Source of the DNA: Paraburkholderia flava
Lineage (GTDB): Bacteria; Pseudomonadota; Gammaproteobacteria; Burkholderiales; Burkholderiaceae
Reading direction: 5' to 3'
DNA: 64,000 nt
NCBI RefSeq assembly: GCF_004359985.1
Contig: NZ_SMRO01000002.1
Location: forward strand, 1,747,135 to 1,811,134
Shown: positions 22,787 through 31,977 of the stretch, piece by piece
Numbering within the stretch: the stretch's first letter is position 1
Layout: each line of letters begins with the position of its first letter
Made by a program: the position numbers and the translations under genes
Notes under the pieces: generated by a model
The model's database searches: none
The model's input: only the letters and a program-made list of their open reading frames with translations
Told to the model about the DNA's origin: nothing

Positions 22787-23176
22787 TCACGCCGAACCCG
22801 CCGCGTCGTACTTGATATAGCGAAAGCGCGCATCGCCGGTCGGTGTGCCTTCGAGCGGGCCGTTCTCGTGACCCGGCTGCCACTGCACGACGTCCTCGAT
22901 TTTCGTGGCGAGCGCGAAGTCCTTGTCCGTGATGCCTTTCGCCGTGTGCGTCTTCAGCTTCACGATGACGAACGCATACGACACCGTCAGATCCGGGTGA
23001 TGCCACGCGGCCTCGGCGAGATGGCCCACTGTATTGACCACCATCAGCGTGCCTTTCCATCCTTCGGTGCGGTACTTGCGCCGCAGCCAGCCATCTTCCA
23101 GATACCAGTGCTGCAACGGACCGGCGAGACGCTGCCGGACCTCGTCGTCGGAATACGCGTGTTCTTCCTGTGCCAT
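22787..23176 (-). CDS. Pterin-4a-carbinolamine dehydratase-like protein (129 aa)
   Basis: Contains WHHPDLTVSYAFVIVKLKTH, the active-site His-His-Pro segment (about 59-61) of the PCD/DCoH (PhhB) family, with an extended N-terminus. Classical members recycle pterin for phenylalanine hydroxylase, but no such hydroxylase is nearby. In methylotroph clusters it is thought to act on a pterin of the H4MPT route; the exact step is unknown. It is divergent from xoxF and preceded by GAGGAGCAACGGTC. Confidence 0.85.
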   Translation of the reverse strand: MAQEEHAYSDDEVRQRLAGPLQHWYLEDGWLRRKYRTEGWKGTLMVVNTVGHLAEAAWHHPDLTVSYAFVIVKLKTHTAKGITDKDFALATKIEDVVQWQPGHENGPLEGTPTGDARFRYIKYDAAGSA

Positions 23177-23371
23177 GACCGTTGCTCCTCGCGCGCGAGC
23201 GCAGCATGAAAAGAAAAAAGCGCTGCAAGCAGCGGGCCAATCGTGAGGCAGCGCATCGAGAGTCAGGCTGCGGCCGCGTTCACTCGCGCGCGGTCAGGAC
23301 TCGTGACGCATCGCGCATAGCTCGCGCAGAGAGCGGACGCAACAGCGAACGCGACACCGGACACGCTTCGT

Positions 23372-23404
23372 ATCACGCGGGTGACACAGTATGTGTCGCG
23401 TGAT
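23372..23404. promoter_or_regulatory. Nested palindrome, probable operator of xoxF/phhB
   Basis: Outer arms ATCACGC (23372-23378) and GCGTGAT (23398-23404) are perfect inverted copies. They enclose inner arms GACACA (23383-23388) and TGTGTC (23392-23397) around GTA. Such double dyads are typical of regulator-binding sites. It lies about 290 bases before xoxF. The binding protein is unknown. Confidence 0.6.
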
Positions 23405-23540
23405 CCGCGGCGGACGGCACCGGCTGTCACGTCCGCATGCGCAGCGCGACCGCCGCGACACGCACAGACACGCCTGTGCAGCGGGAGACAGGTCAACGCG
23501 AGGTCAACGCGCGCTTCGTGCAAAGACGCGTTTCGCTTCC

Positions 23541-23554
23541 GGCATGGAATATGC
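23541..23554 (+). promoter_or_regulatory. Candidate sigma-54 (-24/-12) promoter for xoxF
   Basis: GGCATGGAATATGC has GG and GC with the required 10-base spacing, and partly fits the GGCAC-N5-TTGC consensus (two mismatches). It is about 140 bases upstream of the xoxF ATG, and a sigma-54 activator gene is nearby at 11633. GG-N10-GC is frequent by chance in GC-rich DNA, so confidence is low. Confidence 0.25.
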
Positions 23555-23696
23555 GTTTGCCCCCCATGCGCCGCAAAGCCCGACGTCGAATCGGGAAAGG
23601 CGTTGATCGTTACCTGCATTCGAGATGGCGCGCACGATGCAACGAGGTAGCGTGGGTCATTCGTGAGTTGAACAGCAAGACAATTCTGGAGGAGAC

Positions 23697-25514
23697 ATGA
23701 ACTTACGCACCATGGTTCTTGGGCTCGCGATCCTCGCATCGGCAGCCTTCAGCTCTATCGTTGCACAGGCCGATCCGCAACTGGACGGGCTCATCAAGAA
23801 TCCTGCGAACTGGGCAGCGCAGGCAGGCGATTATGCGAACCACCGTTACAGCCCGCTCAAGCAGATTAACGAAAACAATGTCGGCAAGCTGCAGGTCGCA
23901 TGGACCATGTCGACCGGTGTGTTGCGCGGTCACGAAGGTTCTCCGCTCGTGATCGGCGACACGATGTACATCCATTCGCCGTTTCCTAACAAGGTCATCG
24001 CGATCAACCTGAAGGATCAGACGTTCATCTGGCAGTACCTGCCCAAGCAGGACGACCAGGTCGTGTCGGTGATGTGCTGCGACACGGTCAACCGCGGTCT
24101 CGCTTATGGCGACGGCAAGATCTTCCTGCAGCAGGCCGACACGAAGCTCGTCGCGCTGAATGCGAAGACCGGCGACGTCGTCTGGACCGCGCAGAACGGC
24201 AACCCGAAGGCCGGCGAAACCAACACCAACGCGCCGCACGTATTCGGCGACAAGGTGCTGACCGGGATCTCGGGCGGCGAGTTCGGCGTGCGCGGCCGTC
24301 TGATCGCATACGACATCAAGACCGGCAAGCCTGCCTGGACCGCGTACAGCACGGGTCCGGACAAGGACATGCTGATGGACCCCGACAAGACGATGACGTA
24401 CACGGACGGCAAGATGGTGCCGGTCGGCGCGGACTCGTCGCTGAAGACGTGGAAGGGGGACCAGTGGAAGCTCGGTGGCGGCACCACGTGGGGCTGGTAT
24501 GCGTGGGATCCGAAGCTCAACCTTGTCTACTACGGCACGGGCAATCCGGGCACGTGGAATCCGACGCAACGTCCGGGCGACAACAAGTGGTCGATGTCGA
24601 TCTTCGCACGCGACCTGAACACCGGCGAAGCGAAGTGGGTCTACCAGATGACGCCTCACGACGAGTGGGACTATGACGGCGTCAACGAGATGATCCTGTC
24701 CGACCTGACGATCGACGGCAAGAAGGTCCCCGCGATCGTTCACTTCGACCGTAACGGTTTCGGCTACACGCTGAATCGCGTGACCGGCCAGCTGCTCGTC
24801 GCACAGAAGTTCGACCCTGCGGTGAACTGGGCCGATCGCGTCGACATGAAGAGCGGTCTGCCGATCCGCAACGCCGCGTACTCGACGCAGGCGGCCGGTT
24901 CCGATCACAACGTGAAGGGCATCTGCCCGGCTGCGCTCGGTTCGAAAGACCAGCAGCCGGCGGCCTTCGATCCGGGGACGAACCTCTTCCTGGTCCCGAC
25001 GAATCACGTGTGCATGGACTACGAGCCGTTCGATGTCGACTATGTGTCCGGTCAGCCGTATGTCGGCGCAACGCTGTCGATGTACCCGGGTCCGAACGAG
25101 AACAACGCGATGGGTAACTTCATCGCGTGGGACGCGAGCAAGGGCAAGATCGTCTACTCGAAGCCGGAAAAATTCTCGGTGTGGTCGGGTGTGCTTGCGA
25201 CCGGCGGCGGTATCGCGTTCTACGGCACGCTCGAAGGCTACATCAAGGCCGTGCGCATCAAGGACGGCAAGGAACTGTGGCGCTTCAAGACACCGTCCGG
25301 GATTATCGGCAACGTGTTCACGTACGAGTACCAGGGCAAGCAGTTCGTCGGCGTGTATTCGGGCATCGGCGGCTGGGCAGGCATCGGCATGGCAGCGGGC
25401 CTGCAGAAGTCGACCGAAGGTCTCGGCGCAGTGGGTGGCTATCGCGAACTCGCGAAGTACACCGCCCTCGGCGGCACGCTGTTCGTGTTCGCGATTCCCG
25501 GCGACGCGAGCTGA
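23697..25514 (+). CDS. xoxF: XoxF lanthanide-dependent methanol dehydrogenase (605 aa)
   Basis: Periplasmic PQQ quinoprotein that oxidises methanol, passing electrons to XoxG. It has a signal peptide cut after about residue 25 (AQA), an eight-bladed propeller with vicinal cysteines at about 127-128 (MCCDT), and metal ligands E about 195 (GGEFGVRG), N about 283 (GTGNPGTW) and D about 325. The key feature is the extra Asp two residues later in EWDYDGVNE (about D327), diagnostic of lanthanide-type XoxF rather than calcium-type MxaF. First gene of xoxFGJ, with an AGGAGAC ribosome site. Length is normal. Confidence 0.97.
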   Translation: MNLRTMVLGLAILASAAFSSIVAQADPQLDGLIKNPANWAAQAGDYANHRYSPLKQINENNVGKLQVAWTMSTGVLRGHEGSPLVIGDTMYIHSPFPNKVIAINLKDQTFIWQYLPKQDDQVVSVMCCDTVNRGLAYGDGKIFLQQADTKLVALNAKTGDVVWTAQNGNPKAGETNTNAPHVFGDKVLTGISGGEFGVRGRLIAYDIKTGKPAWTAYSTGPDKDMLMDPDKTMTYTDGKMVPVGADSSLKTWKGDQWKLGGGTTWGWYAWDPKLNLVYYGTGNPGTWNPTQRPGDNKWSMSIFARDLNTGEAKWVYQMTPHDEWDYDGVNEMILSDLTIDGKKVPAIVHFDRNGFGYTLNRVTGQLLVAQKFDPAVNWADRVDMKSGLPIRNAAYSTQAAGSDHNVKGICPAALGSKDQQPAAFDPGTNLFLVPTNHVCMDYEPFDVDYVSGQPYVGATLSMYPGPNENNAMGNFIAWDASKGKIVYSKPEKFSVWSGVLATGGGIAFYGTLEGYIKAVRIKDGKELWRFKTPSGIIGNVFTYEYQGKQFVGVYSGIGGWAGIGMAAGLQKSTEGLGAVGGYRELAKYTALGGTLFVFAIPGDAS

Positions 25515-25641
25515 TAGCAGTTTGATTCTGGTCCATAGACAGGATCGCTGAACGAAACGAAGCAACGACCCAGCGCAGCCGTTACGCCGACACGTCCGTC
25601 GCGCGTAACGGAGCCGCGCCTCACCAGAAGGAGACATGTGC

Positions 25642-26070
25642 ATGAAAGGCCGATCCATCGTGTTGCTGGGGGCGTTGCCCGCAGTCCTCGTCCTCGCTGG
25701 CGTCGCACTTACTGCGTATGCGCAGAACAGTCCGCAGATGTCGCCGGTCGCGTACAAGGTGGTCGACGGTAACAAGGTCGACAGCAATACGCTGCTCGGG
25801 TGGAAAACCTGGCGCGCGCTCGACTGCGAGCGCTGCCACGGTGCACAGCAGCAGGGGCTCGTCGGACCGTCGCTGGTCGACGCGTTCAAGACGCTCGATA
25901 AAACCGAATTCCACCGCACGGTGTTCGGCGGCCGGGTCGACAAGGGCATGCCCGATTTCAGCTCGAGCCAGATGATGCAGAAAAACTGGGAAAACCTGTA
26001 CGCGTACCTGAAAGGACGCTCCGATGGACAGATCAAGCCGGGCGATCTGCAGGCCATCGACGCGAAGTAA
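25642..26070 (+). CDS. xoxG: XoxG c-type cytochrome, electron acceptor of XoxF (142 aa)
   Basis: Small periplasmic cytochrome c with a signal peptide ending about AYA-Q (28) and a single haem site CERCHG at about 62-67. Met in VDKGMPDF (about 103) is a likely axial ligand. Its place 127 bases after xoxF and before xoxJ identifies it as XoxG. The second ATG (25642) is chosen because AGAAGGAGA ends 7 bases before it; the ATG at 25636 is too close to that site. Confidence 0.93.
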   Translation: MKGRSIVLLGALPAVLVLAGVALTAYAQNSPQMSPVAYKVVDGNKVDSNTLLGWKTWRALDCERCHGAQQQGLVGPSLVDAFKTLDKTEFHRTVFGGRVDKGMPDFSSSQMMQKNWENLYAYLKGRSDGQIKPGDLQAIDAK

Positions 26071-26110
26071 CGCACTGTCGCCCGCGATGCTATCCAGCCG
26101 GAGGTTCCCG

Positions 26111-27022
26111 ATGCGTTATCGCAAATCAATGTTGCTGCATGCCACGCTGACCGCGGCCGCGCTATGCTGCGCGGCGTTCGTCAGTGCAGCCGTCCGCGCC
26201 GACGGTCCGGCGCTGCCGAACAACGACGGCGCCGACGGCGTGCTGAGAGTGTGCGCCGATCCGAACAACATGCCGTTGTCGAACAACAAGGGCGAGGGCT
26301 ACGAGAACCGGATCGCGAGCCAGATGGCGAGCGACTTCGGCTACAAGCTCGAATACACGTATTTTCCGCAACGCATGGGCTTCGTGCGTCATACGCTGCG
26401 CGAGAAGGAAGCGGACAGCGGACGCTACAAGTGCGATCTGATCATCGGCGTGCCGAAGGGCTACGACATGACGTCGACGACGCAGCCGTATCTGCGCTCC
26501 ACGTATGCGATGGTGTTCTCGAAGCGTCCGGAATTCGCCAGCATCAATACGCCCGACGATCTGCTCAAACTGCCGCCCGACGAACTGCACAAGTTGCGCT
26601 TCGGCATCTTCACGCAGACGCCAGCGGTGGACTGGCTGCTCGGTCACAACCTGATCGACCAGGCGGTGTCGTACCAGGTGCAGAGCGGCGACCCGCAGGA
26701 GTATCCCGGTCAGATGATCGAACACGATCTGAGCGCGGGTAACGTCGACGTCGCGTTCGTGTGGGGGCCGATTGCCGGCTACTTCGCGAAGCGTGCCGGC
26801 GACACGGTGAAGATCGTGCCGTTCCCGGCACAGCCCGGCATCCGTTTCGACTACACGATCTCGATGGGCGTGCGCTACGGCGAGAAGGCATGGAAGGACA
26901 AGGTCGATCAATGGATCGGCGCGAACCACGACAAGATCGATCAGATCCTCGCGAGCTACGAAGTGCCGCAGTTGAAACCCATTGACGTATCGCCCGCGAA
27001 ACCCGCGGACGCGTCGCCATGA
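26111..27022 (+). CDS. xoxJ: XoxJ periplasmic solute-binding-like protein (303 aa)
   Basis: It has a signal peptide (about 1-30) followed by a type-3 solute-binding fold: LRVCADPNNMPLSNNKGEGYEN, KLEYTYFPQRMGFVRHTL, CDLIIGVPKGYD and GNVDVAFVWGPIAGYFA. XoxJ/MxaJ proteins accompany methanol dehydrogenases and are thought to help activate or mature the enzyme. GGAGG lies 9 bases before the ATG at 26111. Its stop overlaps the next gene's start by 4 bases (ATGA). Confidence 0.93.
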   Translation: MRYRKSMLLHATLTAAALCCAAFVSAAVRADGPALPNNDGADGVLRVCADPNNMPLSNNKGEGYENRIASQMASDFGYKLEYTYFPQRMGFVRHTLREKEADSGRYKCDLIIGVPKGYDMTSTTQPYLRSTYAMVFSKRPEFASINTPDDLLKLPPDELHKLRFGIFTQTPAVDWLLGHNLIDQAVSYQVQSGDPQEYPGQMIEHDLSAGNVDVAFVWGPIAGYFAKRAGDTVKIVPFPAQPGIRFDYTISMGVRYGEKAWKDKVDQWIGANHDKIDQILASYEVPQLKPIDVSPAKPADASP

Positions 27023-27798
27023 CCGACGCGCGCGCACTTGCGCGCATCGGTGCAGCACGCGCGTTTTCTGCAGCGCGTGCCGCGTGCATGGTCTGGGCGC
27101 TGGGCGCATTGCCGTTTGCCGCGCAGGCCGTGGCAGCCGACGAAATCACGCCGGCCGAGCGGCTCATCTTCACGACCGAGCATCTGCACGGCGTCGCCGC
27201 GCAGACCGAACTCGACTACAGCGTGCTCAGTTCGGACGAGCCGGGCCGCAAGGCGGCGTTCGTCAAGGTGCTGGTCGTGAGCCCAGGCAACGCGAAGGGC
27301 GATGCGCAGGTATCGGACCACACCGGCAGCGTGTCGCTGCCGGTCGGCAATCTGCAATGCAATCCGGTGATCATCTATTTTCTCGAGCATGACATCAGCG
27401 AGATGCAGCAGCTGACCGGCGGCCAGCGCCGCTACTTCCAGCAGCGGCTGCGGCTCGCGCTCGCTGCAGGGCCGAAGATCGAGAGCGTGACGAGCCAGAT
27501 TGGCGGCAAGCCGGTGAAGGCGCAGCAGGTCGTGATCGAACCGTATCGCGACGATCCGAATGCGGAGCGTTTCGCGCAGTACACTGGCAAGCGCTATACG
27601 TTCCTGCTCGCCGACGATGTACCGGGCCAGGTCGCGCAGATTCGCACCGACGTGCCCGGCGCGAACGGCGACTTCGCGCATCCGCTGCATACGGAGACGC
27701 TGACGTTCGAGGCCGCGCTGCGTAAATTGCCGGCGCCGGTTGGTCGGCCGGGGACTGCGCCGGCGAAACCGGCCGATGCGCCGCGTGCCAGCCGGTAG
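27019..27798 (+). CDS. Periplasmic protein of unknown function in the xox operon (259 aa)
   Basis: The N-terminus (AACMVWALGALPFAAQAVAAD) is a signal peptide, so the product is exported. The mature part has TPAERLIFTTEHLHGV, NLQCNPVIIYFLEHDISEM and GKRYTFLLADDVPGQVAQIRTDVPG, with one cysteine and no haem or metal motif I can name. The tail is rich in Pro/Ala. It is translationally coupled to xoxJ by ATGA overlap, so a part in XoxF function or assembly is likely. I do not recognise the family. Confidence 0.8.
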   Translation: MTDARALARIGAARAFSAARAACMVWALGALPFAAQAVAADEITPAERLIFTTEHLHGVAAQTELDYSVLSSDEPGRKAAFVKVLVVSPGNAKGDAQVSDHTGSVSLPVGNLQCNPVIIYFLEHDISEMQQLTGGQRRYFQQRLRLALAAGPKIESVTSQIGGKPVKAQQVVIEPYRDDPNAERFAQYTGKRYTFLLADDVPGQVAQIRTDVPGANGDFAHPLHTETLTFEAALRKLPAPVGRPGTAPAKPADAPRASR

Positions 27799-27860
27799 TC
27801 GCTAGTCGCGCAGGTCTGCACGCAACCGGGGCAGAGTGATTCAACACAGGTCGCGGCAAC

Positions 27861-28823
27861 ATGAATTTCATCCGATCGCTTACTCTGCGTCAGTTGCAGA
27901 TCTTCGTCGTGGCGAGCCGCTACACGAGTTTCGCGCGTGCCGCGGAGGAACTGCATCTGACGCAGCCGGCCGTATCGATGCAGATTCGCCAGCTCGAGGA
28001 CGCAGTCGGCCTGCGGCTCTTCGAGCGCGTTGCGCGCAGACTCGCGCTGACCGAAGCCGGCGAAAAACTCACGCATCACGCAAGCCGCATTCTCGGCGAG
28101 ATCAAGGACACCGAAGACGCGATGACGTCGCTGAAGCAGGCGGACAGCGGCTCGATCGCGGTCGGTATCGTGAGCTCCGCGACATACTTCGCGCCGAAGC
28201 TGCTCGCGCAGTATTCGCGGCAATACCCGAAAGTGGACGTGCATTTTTCGGTCGGCAACCGCGATGCGCTGCTGCGTCTGCTGCAGGACAACGCAATCGA
28301 TCTCGCGATCATGGGACGCCCGCCGCCCGAACTCGACACCACGAGCGAACCGCTCGCATCGCATCCACAGGTCGTGATCGCACCATTGACGCATCCGCTT
28401 CGCGACGCACGTCGCTTCGATCTGCAGGAGCTGCGCGGCGACACGTTCCTGCTGCGCGAGCCCGGCTCGGGCACGCGCGCGGCCGCAGAGGAAATGTTTC
28501 GCCAGCATCTGTTCTCGCCGGTGAAGATCGTCACGCTCGGCAGTAACGAAACGATCAAGCAGGCGGTGATCGCCGGCATGGGCGTCAGCCTGATTTCGCT
28601 GCACACGTTGCTGCTGGAACTGCGCACCGGCGAGATCGCGCTGCTCGACGTGACCGGCACGCCGATCGAACGCACGTGGCAGGTCGTGCATCTTCGCTCC
28701 AAACAACTATCACCGACATGTGCCGCGTTTCGTCATTTCCTGCTGGAGCATGCAGCGGTGTCTCTCGAGCACGAATACGCGGCCTACGCGAAACCGTCCG
28801 CCCGCGCGGCACTCTGGACATGA
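27861..28823 (+). CDS. cbbR: CbbR-like LysR regulator (320 aa)
   Basis: N-terminal winged HTH LTLRQLQIFVVASRYTSFARAA followed by EELHLTQPAVSMQIRQLE, closely matching the CbbR signature. The effector domain includes VGIVSSATYFAPKLLAQYSR and LREPGSGTRAAAEEMF, also CbbR-like. CbbR senses metabolites of the Calvin cycle and activates cbb operons. It is unusual that it lies in the xox cluster, 25 kb from cbbL, rather than divergent from cbbL. It starts 62 bases after the unknown periplasmic gene; its stop overlaps the porin start by 4 bases. Confidence 0.87.
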   Translation: MNFIRSLTLRQLQIFVVASRYTSFARAAEELHLTQPAVSMQIRQLEDAVGLRLFERVARRLALTEAGEKLTHHASRILGEIKDTEDAMTSLKQADSGSIAVGIVSSATYFAPKLLAQYSRQYPKVDVHFSVGNRDALLRLLQDNAIDLAIMGRPPPELDTTSEPLASHPQVVIAPLTHPLRDARRFDLQELRGDTFLLREPGSGTRAAAEEMFRQHLFSPVKIVTLGSNETIKQAVIAGMGVSLISLHTLLLELRTGEIALLDVTGTPIERTWQVVHLRSKQLSPTCAAFRHFLLEHAAVSLEHEYAAYAKPSARAALWT

Positions 28824-29866
28824 GCGGTATGTTCGTGCGATTGGCTGCGTGGAGAAGGGCGCTGCCGCTCGCGGTCTGCGCGTTCGTTGGCATGAGCACG
28901 GCGCATGCGACGTATGCACAAGGCTCGGTTACGTTGTACGGCGTGCTGGATACCAGCATCGAAGTCACCAACGCGGGCAACGGCTGGACGCCACGCATGG
29001 ACTCGGGCGCCTATCGCGGCTCGCGCTTCGGCGTGCGCGGCAGCGAGCCGCTCGACGGCGACACTAGCGTTGTGTTCGATCTGGAAAGCGGCTTCAGTTC
29101 GGCGAACGGCGCGCTCGAAACGGCCGGCACACTGTTCAACCGGCAGGCCTGGATCGGGCTGCATGGGCCGTGGGGCGAAACGCGCTTCGGACGACAATAC
29201 TCGCCGCTCTACATTCCGTTCAAGGGCGGCCTCGACGCGTTCGGCGCCGGCACGATCGGCTCCGGGTTCAACAATCTGTCGAAGATCACGCCGTACACCG
29301 ACAACGCGCTGACGTGGCTGTCGCCGACGATCGCTGGTTTCGACGTCACCGCGATGTTCGCGCTGCGCGATCCCGGCGACGGCAACGGCCTCGGTGGTTA
29401 CTACGTCACCGCGAACTACACACACGACGCGCTGCGGCTGTCGTATGCACGCCAGCAGACGCATGGCGACACCGGCTTGCGCGCGAATTTCGCGGGCGCG
29501 TCGTACCTGTTCGGCCCGGTGCGCGCGTACGTCGCGTACTTCAACGGCGATGGCGGCAGCCCGCGCTATCACGACGACGGCATGTCGTTGTCCGCGTCGT
29601 GGGCGATTTCGTCACGGGCCCGCGCGTCGCTCGGCTACACGCATGCACGTGACCGCAGCGGCGCGGGTAACGACGCCGACCAGTTCAGCATCGCATTCGA
29701 ATACACGCTGTCGCGCACGCTGCTGGTGTACGCGACGGCCGCCGATCTCGAGAACCGTGGCAACGCCGCGTTCACGCTGCGCGGCGTCAACGTGACGGGC
29801 CTGCCGGTCGCGTACCCCGGTGCGCCGGTGCGCGGCGTGCAGATCGGGATGATCGAGCGCTTCTGA
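28820..29866 (+). CDS. Gram-negative porin, short Burkholderia type (348 aa)
   Basis: Outer-membrane trimeric porin. After a signal peptide ending about THATYAQ comes the classic start GSVTLYGVLDTSIEV, then GSRFGVRGSEPLDGDTSVVFDLE, WIGLHGPWGETRFGRQYSP, and a terminal strand ending in Phe (QIGMIERF). The ATG at 28820 overlaps the cbbR stop (ATGA), and a second ATG three codons later is an alternative. Location between cbbR and mxaR suggests uptake of a C1-growth nutrient, but selectivity cannot be read from sequence. Confidence 0.9.
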   Translation: MSGMFVRLAAWRRALPLAVCAFVGMSTAHATYAQGSVTLYGVLDTSIEVTNAGNGWTPRMDSGAYRGSRFGVRGSEPLDGDTSVVFDLESGFSSANGALETAGTLFNRQAWIGLHGPWGETRFGRQYSPLYIPFKGGLDAFGAGTIGSGFNNLSKITPYTDNALTWLSPTIAGFDVTAMFALRDPGDGNGLGGYYVTANYTHDALRLSYARQQTHGDTGLRANFAGASYLFGPVRAYVAYFNGDGGSPRYHDDGMSLSASWAISSRARASLGYTHARDRSGAGNDADQFSIAFEYTLSRTLLVYATAADLENRGNAAFTLRGVNVTGLPVAYPGAPVRGVQIGMIERF

Positions 29867-30087
29867 GCGTGTTCCGCGCGCGGCATGCGATGGCACACAG
29901 TGTCTCCGTACGGCGTGACACCGTGGCACCGGTTCGCATACAGACACGCGCTCCGTTCGATGACGGGTGTGCAATCCGCGTGGGCAGCACGACCGGCACA
30001 AAGTATGCATCCGCCGAACAAGCCTCGCATTCGCGCACGCGTGCGCGGGGCCGCACGTTACGCATACGACTACAAGGAATCGAACCG

Positions 30088-31107
30088 ATGGGTGCTGGCG
30101 AACAGCTTCACGACTGGCGTGCGCGTGCACTGCAGATCGAGGACGAAGTCGCGAAGGCCGTGATCGGTCAGCGGCAGACCGTCCGGCTCATCAACGTCGC
30201 GCTGTTCGCCCGTGGCCACGTGCTGCTCGAAGGCGGTGTCGGCGTCGGCAAGACGACGGTGCTGCGTGCGTTTGCACGGGTCGTCGGCGGGGAGTTCGAG
30301 CGCGTCGAGGGCACCATCGATCTGATGCCCGGCGACCTCGTCTATCACACGTACGTCGATGCGGACGGCAAGCCGCGCATCGATCCCGGTCCATTGCTGC
30401 GCCACGGCGCGAAGCTGTCGACGTTCTTCTTCAACGAGATCAATCGCGCACGTCCACAGGTGCAGTCGCTGCTGCTGCGCGCGATGGCCGAGCGCTCCGT
30501 GTGGGCGTTCGATCGCGAGCACCGCTTTCCGCACATGACGGTTTTCGCCGACCGCAACAAGGTCGAGCGCGAGGAGACGTTCGAACTCGCGTCGGCCGCG
30601 CGCGACCGCTTTCTGTTCGAGCTGAACATGCCGACGCCGGCCGAGCCCGACGTGCGCCGCGCACTAGTGTTCGACCCGGCGTATCACGACGTCGACGCGC
30701 TGCTCGAACGGCTCTCCCCGGCGATCGTGCCGTGGGAGCAATTGAACGAGGTCGGTGCCGCGATCCAGCGTGACGTGCACGCGAGCGAGACGATCGAGCG
30801 TTACGTGCTCGACATCTGGCAGGCCACTGAAGCGCCGCAGCAGTTCGGCATCGCACTCGACGACGTCGACATGTCGCGGCTCGTACTCGCCGGCGCGAGC
30901 CCGCGCGGCATGAGCGCGCTGCTGCGCGCGGCACGGGTCGTCGCGTGGCTCGCGGGGCGTTCGCATCTGGAGCCGGAGGACATTCACGCGGTGTTGATGC
31001 CGGCGCTCGGGCATCGCGTGTTCTTCACGCCGGTCTACGAACTGCGTCGCCAGGAGCTGGCCGAAGCGCTCGCGACGCAGATCATGGCGCGGGTCGCGGT
31101 GCCGTGA
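30088..31107 (+). CDS. mxaR: MxaR, MoxR-family AAA+ ATPase (339 aa)
   Basis: Likely chaperone ATPase for methanol dehydrogenase maturation, working with the VWA proteins downstream. Walker A is GGVGVGKTT (about 51-59). The Walker B region reads FFFNEINRARPQVQSLLLRA, with Asn in place of the usual Asp of DEINRA; whether that is general in MxaR I cannot confirm. The ATG at 30088 has AAGGA nine bases upstream; extension to 29869 is non-family. It is preceded by a 221-base gap containing GTGTC...GACAC arms (29900-29921). Confidence 0.88.
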   Translation: MGAGEQLHDWRARALQIEDEVAKAVIGQRQTVRLINVALFARGHVLLEGGVGVGKTTVLRAFARVVGGEFERVEGTIDLMPGDLVYHTYVDADGKPRIDPGPLLRHGAKLSTFFFNEINRARPQVQSLLLRAMAERSVWAFDREHRFPHMTVFADRNKVEREETFELASAARDRFLFELNMPTPAEPDVRRALVFDPAYHDVDALLERLSPAIVPWEQLNEVGAAIQRDVHASETIERYVLDIWQATEAPQQFGIALDDVDMSRLVLAGASPRGMSALLRAARVVAWLAGRSHLEPEDIHAVLMPALGHRVFFTPVYELRRQELAEALATQIMARVAVP

Positions 31108-31110
31108 ACG

Positions 31111-31977
31111 ATGAACGGGCCCGCTGAATTCGACTACCGGCTGCCGATGCGCGCCGCGGGCGTACGGCCCGGCTCGCATCGCGGCGCGAGCTTCGGCTTC
31201 GGCCAGGAGTTCGCGATGCACGGCCGGCTGTTCGACTACCCCGATCCCCGCCGGCTCGATCTGCGCGCGAGCGTGCGCGCGGCTCGCGACGAATGGCTCG
31301 TGCGCGTGCATCTGCAACGCGTCGCGGTGCCGGCGTATGCACTCGTGGACGTGTCGGCGTCGATGCTGTTCGGCACGCCGCGCACGAAGCTGCAGGTCGC
31401 TGCGGATTTTGTCGAAGCGTTGGGCTACAGCGCGTTTCGTACCGGCGATCCGGTCGGGCTGTCCGGTTTCGATACGCGCGATCACGATGAACTGTTCATG
31501 CCGGCGCGTTACGGGCGAGGCATCGGCAATGTGCTTGCGAGTATGTTGCGTGACCGTGCCGAAGGCGAAGTCGCGGAACGTGGTGGGGTTGAAGGATTGC
31601 AGCGGTCCGCTGCGAAACTCGCGGGCCGGCAGGCGCTGGTGTTCATCGTGTCGGATTTTCATTGGCCGCTTGCGGGGCTATCCGCAGTACTCGATGTACT
31701 CGCGCATGCGTGCGTCGTGCCGATGGTCGTGTGGGACGCCGCCGAGATTGAGCCGCCCGATGCTGGTCCGCTGCTCGCGGTACGCGATACGGAATCGCGC
31801 GAGCGGCGCACGCTGTGGCTGGATCGACGCGCACGCGAGCGCTGGTGCGATGCGGTCGCGCGACGTCGCGACGAGATCGACCGCGTGTTCGGCAAGCGCG
31901 GCGTGCGGCCTTTTTACGTCGATCACGGTTTCGATCCGCAGGCGCTGTCCCGCTATTTTCTTGAGGCGGTCGTATGA
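31111..31977 (+). CDS. mxaS: MxaS, DUF58 protein of methanol dehydrogenase maturation (288 aa)
   Basis: DUF58-type protein (RRLDLRASVRAARDEWLVRVH, then VPAYALVDVSASMLFG, a degenerate MIDAS-like DxSxS). It follows mxaR by 3 bases, the standard MoxR/DUF58 pairing, and overlaps mxaA by 4 bases. In Methylobacterium the S gene belongs to the mxaRSACKL set needed for active methanol dehydrogenase; the molecular role is not defined. Confidence 0.87.
   Translation: MNGPAEFDYRLPMRAAGVRPGSHRGASFGFGQEFAMHGRLFDYPDPRRLDLRASVRAARDEWLVRVHLQRVAVPAYALVDVSASMLFGTPRTKLQVAADFVEALGYSAFRTGDPVGLSGFDTRDHDELFMPARYGRGIGNVLASMLRDRAEGEVAERGGVEGLQRSAAKLAGRQALVFIVSDFHWPLAGLSAVLDVLAHACVVPMVVWDAAEIEPPDAGPLLAVRDTESRERRTLWLDRRARERWCDAVARRRDEIDRVFGKRGVRPFYVDHGFDPQALSRYFLEAVV

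Larger units (their letters stand above)
23177..23696. promoter_or_regulatory. Divergent regulatory region of xoxF
   Basis: 520 bases between phhB-like (minus) and xoxF (plus) with no credible gene. It contains the nested palindrome at 23372-23404 and a candidate sigma-54 element at 23541-23554, described separately. A ribosome site CTGGAGGAGAC immediately precedes the xoxF ATG. A long leader of over 100 bases is likely if the candidate promoter is right. Confidence 0.5.

Noticed and set aside
23703..26129. Minus-strand ORF of 808 codons over xoxF and xoxG
   Set aside because: Long but antisense to xoxF; His/Arg/Val-rich shadow composition.
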